From the NCBI RefSeq assembly GCF_002159835.1, contig NZ_NFJL01000002.1, forward strand, positions 1-64,000: a stretch of DNA of 64,000 bases, written 5' to 3'. Origin of the DNA: Blautia sp. An249 (GTDB lineage Bacteria > Bacillota > Clostridia > Lachnospirales > Lachnospiraceae). Numbering within the stretch: position 1 is the first letter of the stretch; every line of letters starts with the position of its first letter. Below, one piece after another: positions 50,935 to 60,400 of this stretch. Below the pieces are notes generated by a model. It was not told the DNA's origin. It ran no database searches and saw only the letters and a program-made list of their open reading frames with translations. A program made the position numbers and the translations under genes.

Positions 50935-51855
50935 ATGAATGCACCTGTTTTAGTAATTATGGCGGCGGGCATGGGCAGCCGGTACGGAGGATTAAAGCAG
51001 ATCGATCCCGTGGATAAAGAAGGCCATATTATTATGGACTTTTCCATTTACGATGCCGTTAAGGCCGGATTTAAAAAAGTGATATTTATAATAAAGAAGG
51101 AAAACGAGGAGGATTTCCGCAGGGCCATCGGCGACCGTCTTGCCGGCCATGTGGAAGTGGAATATGTTTTCCAGGAGCTGACAGATCTGCCGGAAGGCTT
51201 TCAGGTTCCAAAAGGCAGGGTGAAGCCATGGGGAACCGGACACGCTGTCTTAAGCTGCCGGAAAGTGATCGACGGCCCCTTTGTGGTAATTAATGCAGAT
51301 GATTACTACGGAAGTCATGCTTTTCAGATGGCATATGAATTTTTAAGCAGTGTTCAGGATGAGGAAATTTACCATTATATGATGGTGGGATACAAGCTGG
51401 AGAACACCCTGACAGAGAACGGCTATGTTTCCAGAGGAATCTGTACCCTGGATGGGGAGGGATGTCTGGCCGGGATCTGTGAGAGAACCCATATCGAAAA
51501 CCGGGAAGGGGGAGCAGCTTATACAGAGGACGGAGGAAATACCTGGGTGACACTTCCCAAAGACAGCTTTGTATCCATGAATCTGTGGGGATTTTCCAAC
51601 AGTATTCTGAAAGAACTGGAGAAGAAATTCCGGGAATTTTTAGGAACAGAGCTGGAGAACAATCCTGAGAAATGCGAATTCTTCCTTCCTTTTGCAGTAG
51701 ACGAGCTGATTGAAGAGAAGAAAGCAGACGTGAAAGTATTAAAATCCATGGATAAATGGTACGGGGTTACTTATAAGGAAGATAAACCCATGGTGACGGC
51801 AGCCATTCAGAAGATGAAGGATGAGGGGCTCTATCCTCAGAATCTGTGGGAGTAA
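50935..51855 (+). CDS. Sugar-phosphate nucleotidyltransferase family protein
   Basis: A 306-residue nucleotidyltransferase-fold protein. The N-terminal VLVIMAAGMGSRYGGLKQ is the nucleotide-binding loop, and INADDYYG (about residues 120-127) carries the metal-binding Asp. The central GHAVLSC resembles the UTP-glucose type, but the C-terminus is different, so the sugar cannot be named. ATG 50935 lies seven bases after AGGAGG and is preferred over ATG 50929, which is one base from it. It appears monocistronic. Confidence 0.88.
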   Translation: MNAPVLVIMAAGMGSRYGGLKQIDPVDKEGHIIMDFSIYDAVKAGFKKVIFIIKKENEEDFRRAIGDRLAGHVEVEYVFQELTDLPEGFQVPKGRVKPWGTGHAVLSCRKVIDGPFVVINADDYYGSHAFQMAYEFLSSVQDEEIYHYMMVGYKLENTLTENGYVSRGICTLDGEGCLAGICERTHIENREGGAAYTEDGGNTWVTLPKDSFVSMNLWGFSNSILKELEKKFREFLGTELENNPEKCEFFLPFAVDELIEEKKADVKVLKSMDKWYGVTYKEDKPMVTAAIQKMKDEGLYPQNLWE

Positions 51856-51915
51856 AAGAAAATATAAAAATACCTGCCGGTAAGTCTGTCCGGCAGGCGT
51901 AAATCAGGAAAAGAG

Positions 51916-53394
51916 TTAGTGATAACTCTTTTCTTTTTCGTATTTAGGTTCGCAGGTGAGCTGTACGCCCAGTTTTTTAAACTCATTGATGTCCACAGAA
52001 GAAAGAAGAACGGAAGCGTGAGCCTGGCAGCCGTTCAATCTGGGAAGCTGTTCCAGGGCCCGTCTGGCGCTTGGGTTGGTCGCTGCACTGATGGACAGGG
52101 CGATTAAGGTCTCATCAGAGTGGAGACGGGGATTCTTGCTGCCCAGGTACTGGGTTTTTAAGGTCTGAATAGGAGCAAGAGCCTCGGGAGAAATCACATG
52201 TTCCTCATGATCTACTCCTGCCAGTTCTTTTAAGGCATTTAACAAAAGAGCGGAAGAGGCGCCCAGCAGTCTGGAAGTCTTTCCGAATACCATTCTGCCG
52301 TCTTCCAGTTCCATGGCGGCTGCAGGAGCCCCGGTGCGTTCCTCCATCTCCAGGCAGGCAGGAATGACTTTCCGGTCGGTGACATTGGTATGAGCCTGTT
52401 TCAGCAGCAGTTCGATTTTAAATGCCTGTTCTTCCGGAGCATTGCCCAGAGCGATTTCTGTAAGGGTTTTATAGTATCTGCGGATAATCTCCTGACGGGA
52501 GGCCTCCTGACATACCTCATCGTCGATGATACAGTTTCCTGCCATATTCACGCCCATATCGGTAGGAGATTTATAAGGGCATTCCCCGCAGATTTTCTCA
52601 AACATAGTCTGAAGGACGGGGAAGATTTCCACATCCCGGTTATAGTTGACGGTGGTAACGCCGTATGCTTCCATATGGAAGGGATCGATCATGTTGACGT
52701 CGTTTAAGTCTGCTGTGGCTGCCTCGTAAGCCAGGTTGACCGGATGCTTCAAAGGAATATTCCAGATAGGGAATGTCTCGAATTTGGCATATCCGGCGGC
52801 AATTCCTCTTTTATGTTCATGGTAGAGCTGGGAGAGACAGGTGGCCATCTTTCCGCTTCCCGGACCCGGAGCAGTAATAACTACCAGAGGGCGGGATGTT
52901 TCAATAAAATCATTTTTTCCATAACCTTCATCGCTGACAATGAAGGAGGTGTTGCCTGGATAACCGGAGATGGGATAGTGCAGGTAAACCTTCAGCCCCA
53001 GTTTTTCCAGGTGTTTTCTGAATAAGTCCGCGCTTTCCTGGCCGGCGTACTGGGTGATGCATACGCTTCCCACATAAAGTCCGCACTGGGTAAAGGCTTC
53101 ATAGAGACGGATCACATCCTCGTCATAAGTGATGCCCAGATCCCCGCGGACCTTATTCTTGTCTATATCATTGGCACTGATTACGATAATGATTTCTGCC
53201 TGATCGGAAAGCTGCATCAGCATCCGCAGCTTGCTGTCCGGTTCAAAACCAGGCAGAACCCGGGACGCGTGGTAATCGTCAAACAGCTTGCCTCCGAATT
53301 CCAGATAGAGTTTATTATTGAACTTACTGATCCTTTCCCGGATGTGCTGTGACTGCATGGAAAGGTACTTTTCATTATCAAAACCGATTTTCAT
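51916..53394 (-). CDS. DUF1846 family protein
   Basis: A 492-residue cytoplasmic protein of the DUF1846 family, common in Firmicutes and of unknown function. The start MKIGFDNEKYLSMQSQHIRE follows GGAGG at nine bases. The longer frame (to 53619) runs into the inverted-repeat element and is rejected. Visible segments are RVLPGFEPDSKLRMLMQLSDQAEIIIVISANDI and a P-loop-like APGPGSGK (about residues 180-188) that may bind nucleotide phosphate. Length matches the family. It is divergent from ftsH across the 53497-53671 repeat. Confidence 0.9.
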   Translation of the reverse strand: MKIGFDNEKYLSMQSQHIRERISKFNNKLYLEFGGKLFDDYHASRVLPGFEPDSKLRMLMQLSDQAEIIIVISANDIDKNKVRGDLGITYDEDVIRLYEAFTQCGLYVGSVCITQYAGQESADLFRKHLEKLGLKVYLHYPISGYPGNTSFIVSDEGYGKNDFIETSRPLVVITAPGPGSGKMATCLSQLYHEHKRGIAAGYAKFETFPIWNIPLKHPVNLAYEAATADLNDVNMIDPFHMEAYGVTTVNYNRDVEIFPVLQTMFEKICGECPYKSPTDMGVNMAGNCIIDDEVCQEASRQEIIRRYYKTLTEIALGNAPEEQAFKIELLLKQAHTNVTDRKVIPACLEMEERTGAPAAAMELEDGRMVFGKTSRLLGASSALLLNALKELAGVDHEEHVISPEALAPIQTLKTQYLGSKNPRLHSDETLIALSISAATNPSARRALEQLPRLNGCQAHASVLLSSVDINEFKKLGVQLTCEPKYEKEKSYH

Positions 53395-53496
53395 TTGTTG
53401 TGCCTCCGTATTCCTCTTTATATTTTTACAAATAATCAGTATACTATAAATTTTTCCTGAGGGAAACCTGTTTTTATCATTTTTTAAGGAAATATG

Positions 53497-53671
53497 GTAA
53501 CTATTCAGCCATGCATCTCGGATTCTCGCAGCAGCCGCTGCTCTACCGCCGCTTACGCGGCTGAATCCTCGATTACGGCTAAACGCCATATGTCTGCTGA
53601 AGGCAAAATTCCTCTGCAAGCAAGCTTGCGTTGTATTTTTGCCTTCAGCAGCCGCATGGCTGAATAGTTAC
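53497..53671. repeat. 175-bp inverted-repeat element (MITE/REP-like)
   Basis: The ends are a perfect 18-bp inverted repeat: GTAACTATTCAGCCATGC (53497-53514) and its complement at 53654-53671. Inside is a second perfect 15-bp repeat, CTGCTGAAGGCAAAA (53594-53608) with its complement at 53637-53651, and a GC-rich hairpin region near 53520-53570. It has no coding potential. It sits right upstream of the ftsH promoter. Presence of other genome copies would identify it as a mobile or repetitive family. Confidence 0.75.
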
Positions 53672-53701
53672 AAAATATGTCCTGGAAAAAGTATCTTCCG
53701 G

Positions 53702-53730
53702 TTGATTTCTTGAAAATCAATCCGTATAAT
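53702..53730 (+). promoter_or_regulatory. ftsH2 promoter with internal palindrome
   Basis: TTGATT (53702-53707) and TATAAT (53725-53730), 17-bp spacer. The -35 and spacer also form a perfect palindrome, TTGATTT (53702-53708), five bases, AAATCAA (53714-53720), a plausible repressor site. Confidence 0.7.
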
Positions 53731-53757
53731 AGAGAAGTGACAAGAGGAGGTACAAAA

Positions 53758-55833
53758 GTGAATAATAATTTGCCTAATAACAAGCAAAATGTCGGACAGG
53801 GTCCCCAGGACCCCCAGGGACCCAGGAAGAACAGGCAGTCGATTTTAGCCTTTTTGGTGTGTTTACTGGTTACGCTGATGTGTATCAGCTTTTTTACAAA
53901 TATATTAAAAGACACGTCCAGTAAAATAACTTACGATAAATTCATCCAGATGGTAGAGGACGACCGTGTGGATGAGGTGGTTCTCCAGTCCGATACCCTG
54001 AAGATTACATCCAAACAGAAAGACGGAGAAGAAGTTACCTATTATACAAATGCCATGGAAGACGGAAATGCACTGGCAGAACGGCTGGAAAAGGCGGAGG
54101 TGACTTTTACCGAGGAACCGCCGGATGTGCTGGACAGCGTGATTTCCGTGCTGGTAAGTATTTTAGTCCCGGTGATTTTAATGTGCGCTGTCTTTGCCTT
54201 CCTGATGGGAAGGGCTAACAAAGGCGGAGGCATCATGGGCATGGGAGTGGGAAAGAGCAGAGCCAAAGCCTATGTGCAGAAGGAAACAGGGGTCACCTTT
54301 AAAGACGTAGCAGGAGAAGACGAAGCCAAGGAATCTCTCCAGGAAGTGGTGGATTTCCTCCACAATCCCGGAAAGTATGCCGGAATCGGGGCGAAGCTTC
54401 CCAAAGGCGCCCTGCTGGTGGGACCTCCCGGTACCGGGAAAACTCTGCTGGCAAAGGCTGTGGCAGGAGAGGCTCACGTTCCCTTTTTCTCGCTGTCCGG
54501 TTCTGACTTTGTGGAAATGTTCGTGGGCGTCGGTGCGTCCCGTGTAAGGGATTTGTTTGAAGAAGCCAAGAAAAACGCCCCCTGTATTGTATTTATTGAT
54601 GAAATTGACGCCATCGGCAAGAGCCGGGATTCCCGGTACGGCGGCGGAAACGATGAACGGGAACAGACCCTGAACCAGCTTCTGGCTGAGATGGACGGCT
54701 TCGATACGTCCAAGGGAATCCTGATTCTGGCGGCTACCAATCGTCCGGAGGTTCTGGATCCGGCGCTGCTGCGTCCGGGCCGTTTTGATCGGAGAGTGAT
54801 TGTAGACCGTCCGGATTTAAAGGGGCGCATCAGCATTCTGAAAGTTCATGCCAAAGATGTATTGCTGGATGATACGGTAGACTTCGAGGAGATTGCCCTG
54901 GCTACCTCCGGCGCTGTTGGATCGGATCTGGCCAATATGATTAACGAAGCGGCAATCCTGGCAGTAAAGCACGGAAGAAAGGCTGTGGCCCAGACGGATC
55001 TGCTGGAAGCCGTGGAAGTGGTTCTTGTGGGCAAGGAGAAGAAAGATCGGATTTTAAGTCCCCAGGAGCGGAGAATTGTTTCCTATCATGAAGTGGGACA
55101 CGCTCTGGTCAGCGCCCTGCAAAAGGATGCGGAACCGGTACAGAAGATTACCATTATTCCCAGAACTATGGGAGCCCTGGGCTATGTTATGCAGGTGCCG
55201 GAGGAAGAGAAATATCTGAACACCAAGAAAGAGCTGGAGGCAATGCTGGTGGGCTATCTGGGAGGAAGGGCTGCCGAGGAAATCGTATTTGATACGGTGA
55301 CCACCGGGGCGGCCAACGACATCGAACAGGCGACCAAGATTGCCAGAGCCATGGTGACCCAGTACGGAATGTCTGAGAAATTCGGACTGATGGGACTGGC
55401 AACCCAGGAGAATCAGTACTTAAGCGGCCGGGTGGTATTAAACTGCGGCGACGATACAGCGACGGAAGTGGATCACGAGGTGATGATGCTTCTTCATGAG
55501 TCCTATGAACAGGCGAAGAAACTGATTTCCGACAACCGGGAATCCCTGGATAAAATTGCAGAGTACCTGATTAAGAAAGAAACCATTACCGGAAAAGAAT
55601 TCATGAAGATTTTCCGGGCAGTACAGGCAGGTATGGAGATTCCGGAGGATTTAAGCCGACTGGAGCTGTACGATGCAGACGGCGACGGAAAGCCGGAGGC
55701 TGTCCGCAGCAGAACAGAAAGATTACAGGAAAAGGCTGTGGAACCAGCTGTTTCGGAGGCAGCGCCTGAAGTTAAAACTGAAGAACAGGAAGAATCAGAA
55801 ACCTTTCCGGGCGGGGAAACCGGCGTAGAGTAA
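53758..55833 (+). CDS. ftsH: ATP-dependent zinc metalloprotease FtsH (paralogue 2)
   Basis: A 691-residue FtsH. GTG 53758 follows AAGAGGAGG and is chosen over the in-frame ATG 53677, which lies upstream of the promoter. A cytoplasmic Pro/Gln/Asn-rich N-terminus precedes helix 1 (about residues 28-50); helix 2 is near 125-145. Walker A is GPPGTGKT at 222-229, Walker B ends D281-E282, and the zinc motif is HEVGH at 444-448. After EFMKIF a tail of about 75 acidic residues follows (rich in Glu and Ala), absent from paralogue 1. This copy is closer in N-terminal layout to housekeeping FtsH. It degrades membrane proteins and regulators. Confidence 0.95.
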   Translation: MNNNLPNNKQNVGQGPQDPQGPRKNRQSILAFLVCLLVTLMCISFFTNILKDTSSKITYDKFIQMVEDDRVDEVVLQSDTLKITSKQKDGEEVTYYTNAMEDGNALAERLEKAEVTFTEEPPDVLDSVISVLVSILVPVILMCAVFAFLMGRANKGGGIMGMGVGKSRAKAYVQKETGVTFKDVAGEDEAKESLQEVVDFLHNPGKYAGIGAKLPKGALLVGPPGTGKTLLAKAVAGEAHVPFFSLSGSDFVEMFVGVGASRVRDLFEEAKKNAPCIVFIDEIDAIGKSRDSRYGGGNDEREQTLNQLLAEMDGFDTSKGILILAATNRPEVLDPALLRPGRFDRRVIVDRPDLKGRISILKVHAKDVLLDDTVDFEEIALATSGAVGSDLANMINEAAILAVKHGRKAVAQTDLLEAVEVVLVGKEKKDRILSPQERRIVSYHEVGHALVSALQKDAEPVQKITIIPRTMGALGYVMQVPEEEKYLNTKKELEAMLVGYLGGRAAEEIVFDTVTTGAANDIEQATKIARAMVTQYGMSEKFGLMGLATQENQYLSGRVVLNCGDDTATEVDHEVMMLLHESYEQAKKLISDNRESLDKIAEYLIKKETITGKEFMKIFRAVQAGMEIPEDLSRLELYDADGDGKPEAVRSRTERLQEKAVEPAVSEAAPEVKTEEQEESETFPGGETGVE

Positions 55834-55837
55834 ATAG

Positions 55838-55875
55838 CAGGGAACTGCGTGCAAAGGCACGCAGTTCCCTGTTTT
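55838..55875 (+). terminator. Terminator after ftsH2
   Basis: A perfect 15-bp stem, CAGGGAACTGCGTGC (55838-55852) with GCACGCAGTTCCCTG (55857-55871), loop AAAG, then TTTT. The T-run is short. Only 32 bp separate it from the next gene and no promoter fits there, so partial read-through may express the downstream gene. Confidence 0.8.
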
Positions 55876-55907
55876 AATGGAATAAGAAAATAAAAAAGGA
55901 GGAGAAC

Positions 55908-57161
55908 ATGAAGAAAAACAAGAAGAAAAAAGGGATAGGAATTCTTCTGGCCGGCACAATTCTGGCATGGAATCTGACAGCCGGCGTCCAGGGAGAGGAC
56001 GGTCTGGAAAAAGCCAGAGAGGCTTATCAGGCCGGGCAGGAAATCCTGAAATGGGAAAAAGAAGGGATGGGCATTAAGGAGACGGATCCTTTATTCCAGG
56101 GAGATTATCTGGAGGCTGCGGGAACCAGTACCGCAGACTGGATAGCCTTTTCTGTTGCCCGGATGGGGTTGGATGAAGGAATGGAAAATTACAGAAACCG
56201 CCTGACAGATTATGTGGAAGAGAAATATAAGACAGAAACGAAATTAAGTCCCAATAAGGCCACAGAATGGCACCGGATTTCCCTGACCCTGGAGGCTCTG
56301 GGGACGGATCCCCAGGATGTAGGCCAGTCTCATATCAATTTAATTGCAGACGGCGTCTATAACCGGGATAAAACAACTGCCCTGGATCAGCAGGGAGTAA
56401 ACGGCCTGATCTGGGGGCTGATTGCCCTGGACAGCGGACAGTATGAGACGCCGGATGATGCTTCAGCCCACAGGGAACAATTAATCGAAAGGATTCTGGA
56501 ACAGCGGACAGAGGACGGAGGCTTCTCTGTGACAGGCAGGGAAGGAGATGTGGATCTGACTGCTATGGCTCTGTGCGCACTGGCTCCTTATCAGGATTCA
56601 AAACAGGAATTTACCGTTACCAATGTCAATACAGGAGAAACCACCACAGAGGTTCTTTCAGAAACAGTAGAAGAACTGAAGAACTGGTTAGCCTCCTGTC
56701 AGAATGAAAGCGGAACATTTACTAGCTCAGGAGTGGAATCTCTGGAAAGTACCGCTCAGGTGATTATTGCTCTTTCTGTTCTGGGGGAAGACGCGGCACA
56801 GGAAGAAGCTTTTTATAAAGATGGAAAAGATCTAATTGAAATCCTGTTGTCTTATCAGATGAAAGACGGAGGCTTCTGTCACGATCTGGAAAAGAAAGAA
56901 TCAGATGAGATGGCAAGTCAGCAGGCCTTACTGGCCATCACTGCCTACTGCAGGGCGCAGTCCGGCATGGGTTCTGTTTTCTCCTTTACAGACGGGGGGA
57001 CAGAAGAAACACTTGCAGAAATATATGGAAGGGAAGAGACGCAGGGAATTCCGGCAGTGGCAGCTATCGCCGCAGGAGTTGTCATAATTGTTGCTGCTGC
57101 AGTTGTTGTAATAAAAAAGAGAAAAGGAAATAAAACCGAAGAATGGATTGAAGAAGAATAA
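55908..57161 (+). CDS. Secreted, membrane-anchored alpha/alpha-toroid protein (prenyltransferase-like repeats)
   Basis: A 417-residue surface protein. A lysine-rich start and hydrophobic stretch form a signal peptide (about residues 9-28). The body consists of helical repeats of the terpene cyclase/prenyltransferase toroid type, recognisable from the recurring EDGGFSV, NESGTFTS and KDGGFCHD turns, each followed by a TAMALCAL-, STAQVIIAL- or SQQALLAI-like helix. A C-terminal membrane helix (about 381-401, AAIAAGVVIIVAAAVVVI) and basic tail anchor it. No catalytic Asp-rich motif is seen, so an enzyme function is unlikely. The same fold forms the alpha domain of intrinsic factor and transcobalamin, and the next gene is under a cobalamin riboswitch, so corrinoid binding is a testable guess. 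AAAGGAGGAG precedes the ATG. Confidence 0.8.
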   Translation: MKKNKKKKGIGILLAGTILAWNLTAGVQGEDGLEKAREAYQAGQEILKWEKEGMGIKETDPLFQGDYLEAAGTSTADWIAFSVARMGLDEGMENYRNRLTDYVEEKYKTETKLSPNKATEWHRISLTLEALGTDPQDVGQSHINLIADGVYNRDKTTALDQQGVNGLIWGLIALDSGQYETPDDASAHREQLIERILEQRTEDGGFSVTGREGDVDLTAMALCALAPYQDSKQEFTVTNVNTGETTTEVLSETVEELKNWLASCQNESGTFTSSGVESLESTAQVIIALSVLGEDAAQEEAFYKDGKDLIEILLSYQMKDGGFCHDLEKKESDEMASQQALLAITAYCRAQSGMGSVFSFTDGGTEETLAEIYGREETQGIPAVAAIAAGVVIIVAAAVVVIKKRKGNKTEEWIEEE

Positions 57162-57183
57162 AAGTTTCCCGCATATTTCGACT

Positions 57184-57211
57184 TGCGGATTGACAAAAAG
57201 CATAGTACAAT
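57184..57211 (+). promoter_or_regulatory. Promoter before the cobalamin riboswitch
   Basis: TTGCGG (57184-57189) and TACAAT (57206-57211) with a 16-bp spacer put the transcript start near 57218, directly before the riboswitch. An overlapping TTGACA (57190-57195) is an alternative -35 with poorer spacing. Confidence 0.5.
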
Positions 57212-57224
57212 AATTTTGTCAGAA

Positions 57225-57430
57225 AAATTAAGAGTGTGGAACGGCCGCCTGTATGGGTGATAATAGGGAATCCGGTGTGAGTCCGGAACAGTCATCTCTG
57301 CTGTAACGTGGACGCGGAAACAAGATGCCATTGGATAGATTTATCTGAGAAGGCGTTTCCAAGGATGAAGCGAAGTCAGAATACCTACCGTAGAAAGACG
57401 ATTCCTAGATTGAAGGAATGGTCTTTTTGT
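57225..57430 (+). ncRNA. Cobalamin riboswitch with intrinsic terminator
   Basis: Conserved cobalamin-aptamer elements are in order: AGGGAATCCGGTGTGAGTCC (about 57265-57284), ACAGTC..CTGCTGTAAC (57288-57307), and GAAGTCAGAATACCTACC (57372-57389). A terminator follows: AAAGAC/ATTCCT (57394-57406) pairs with AGGAAT/GTCTTT (57414-57426) before TTGT. Binding of B12 should favour the terminator and shut off the 1776-residue surface protein downstream. Confidence 0.88.
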
Positions 57431-57490
57431 CGTACAAAAAAGAATGAAAAAGACACATTGGGAAAGAGAAAGGAAGGAGAGAAGGAAGAC

Positions 57491-60400
57491 ATGAAAAGGA
57501 AGAAGTTTTTGGCAGTTCTATTAGCGACAGCAGTTTCTCTGTCTTCTCTGCCGGCGAATTATGCTTATGCGTCCAGTGGAGAAATTGAACTGGAATCCGA
57601 AGAAACGGAACCCGCAGGTCTGGAAGAAGAAACAGGAGAAGAAATACCGGAAGAAGATTCGTATCTGACAGAAGACGAGATGTTGGAGGAATCGGAAGTG
57701 CCGGAAGAAGATGCAGACCTGACAGAGGAAGAGGAACCGGCAGAACCGGAGGTGTCTCTTTTTTCCATTCAGGAAGGAACACAGAATGCGGCAGATACTG
57801 CAGACAGCACAGAGCAGGACTGGCTGCATGAAGTTGGCTTCCAGGATGATGTGGGAGGGGCAGATGCGACCGTACAGACTTATCCTCTGGAAGAAGCATT
57901 TGATCCGGCTGTGCATCAGTATACCCTGGTGATGGCTGAAAAGGACTCAAGCCTGTATGCAAAAGCCAGTTCCCTGATGGATGGCGATGTAGTGACGGCA
58001 GAATATAAGGATAGCAGCAATAAGGCGAAAAGCGTGGATATTTCCACAAATTATGCGGCAAATGGCAAGGGAACCGCACTGTCATCCTTAGTTACCTATA
58101 AATCTCTAAAGGGAAACTCTCTGACTCTGAAGTCAGAAAAGGGTTTCGGGGAGTACCAGATAGATATTAAAAGAAGCGCGAACCTGTTTAATCTGACCGC
58201 TTCCGTGGGAGATTATAATTACAGGATTATGAGTCAGGGCTCTTATCCGGACAAAACGGAGGCTTTTTTCCAGAAAGAATATGTGTTTGCCTATCCGGCT
58301 TCCTGGAAAGGACAGGAGATGGTTCTGACTTTAAGCAGCTACGATAAAGTCATGAATAAATCCGCCTGGGGTTATCAGCTGAAAGCCAACGGCCAGGATG
58401 TGGAAGACGGAGGACAGTATACCGTTACTTTAAACGGGGAATACCAGGAAGTGGCCATAGAGGTATCCTGTGAGGAAGAAGGGGCAGTGAGCACAACCTA
58501 CGTTCTGCAGCTTATTCCGGAAGAAGAAACCCAGGCCCTTTTCCTTTCAGGAACGGAAGGAACCCAGGACAGTCTGAAAGTGAGCGTGAAAGATGCTTAC
58601 GAAAACGCTGTAGAACCAGACGGGGCCAATCCGCTGCTGTATACAGGTCTTATCACGGGAGCTGCCTATTCCTATGAAGCGTCTGTGAAAGGCTATCATA
58701 CGGTTTCCGGTACTTTTACAGCGGGAGAATCCGAAGAAGTGACCATTGCCTTTACGGAAAAGAATATGGGGGAATATCTGGAAGACCTGATAGTCTGGAA
58801 GGGAAGCCAGAGTACTTCGCCCGCCTATGAGCTGAAAAGAGAAGAGGAACTGGATGAGGAATACGGCGCTGCGGTATACAGCGTGACTCTGGACAGCATC
58901 CTTACTTCTAGCAGTCTTTATTTCGGGGCGAAGATGTCGCCATGGGCACCGGCTGGTTCTGAGATGGAACTGTCTGCCTATAATAAAAGCGGCGCTGCCG
59001 TAAGTAAAACCATGAGAGACAGTTCCTATATCTATGCCTCTTCCAGAGTTTATCTAAGCAATGTAATTCAAGGAAGTGCAGACGGCTACATACCGGGAAT
59101 GTATACCCTGACAGTAGGAACAAAAGGAGATCAGGAAGTTTATAAAATTCTGGTGTACAGAAATCTTCAGCTTCAGTCTCTGACAGTTTCCGCCCAGAGT
59201 GGAGGAGAGGAACTGATAAAAGAAAAATTCAACGCATCTTCCTATGAATATACCATGGAGATTCCGGCACAGCAGGAATCCGTATTCCTCCTTCCCACAG
59301 CCAGATTTGAAGTTCCCGTGGAGATAAAAGTAAATGGAACCACGGTGGTTAAAGCGGAAAATGCAGGGGAAGAGATAGAAGTTCCCCTTACGGAAAACAG
59401 CCAGGACGTGATTTCCATCTGCCTTGCGAAAGAAGCTTCTCCCTACGGAGCAGAATATGCAGGAAAGACCATTGCATCTCACGGGGAATATACAATTACC
59501 GTTACAAAGAAAGAAACAGCCAGTATCTCCTTTTGGACGAATCCGGAAGAGGCAAGAGTGGTGCTGTATGACAGTGCAGGCAAGCGTATTGCTTCTCAGG
59601 ACGACAGGAACCGGGAGTATCCGGAACTGCTGGCAGGAAATGAATACAGCTATACCGTATCCTGCTATGGATACCAGTCAGAACATAAAACCTTTGTGGC
59701 AGAAAATGGAGAAAAAGAGATTCCGGTAACTCTGAAGGAATCTACAGCGGTTCATGAAGGACTGACAGATAACGAGTGGGTCAATTACCGGAACAATGAT
59801 GAAAATAACGGAATCACTGACAGAACAACCCCGACCTCACAGGAAGGTGCAAACCTGAAATGGGGTGCGAAATATGGAAGCGGCTGGGGAGCAGCCTGTA
59901 CGCCTCCGCTGATTCTGGGCGGCTATCTCTACACTCTTCAGGGAAATCAGATCCTGAAACTGGATAAAGAAACCGGAGAGTGTGTTGACAGAAGTGAAGA
60001 GTTAAATGGAAGCGCGGGATTTGCTTTAAATCCGCTGACTTACGGAGATGGACTGATATACGCTCAGATAGGAAACGGCAGTATCCAGGCAGTTGATGCG
60101 GCTACACTGAAATCAGTATGGGTAAGCGCTCCGGTGGGAGGACAGACCCTGTGTCCCATCACTTACCGGAATGGATATATCTATACAGGCACCTGGAACA
60201 GCGAAAGTGCCATAGGAACCTATTTCTGTCTGTCCGTAACGGATGAAGATCCCAATTCCGGAACAGAAACCAAATATCCTTCCTGGACCTTTGAACATCA
60301 GGGCGGATTCTACTGGGCCGGAGCGTATGTGGAAGAAGGATCAGACGGAAACGATTATGTAGTGTTTGGTTCTGATGACGGAAGTTCAGAAGGAAGTTAT

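Noticed and set aside
53395..53619. Extension of the DUF1846 protein past its Met start
   Set aside because: The added residues come from the inverted-repeat element, and the known family start is at 53394 with GGAGG before it.
57308..57490. Upstream extension of the giant surface protein
   Set aside because: This stretch is the cobalamin riboswitch and terminator; the signal peptide starts at ATG 57491.
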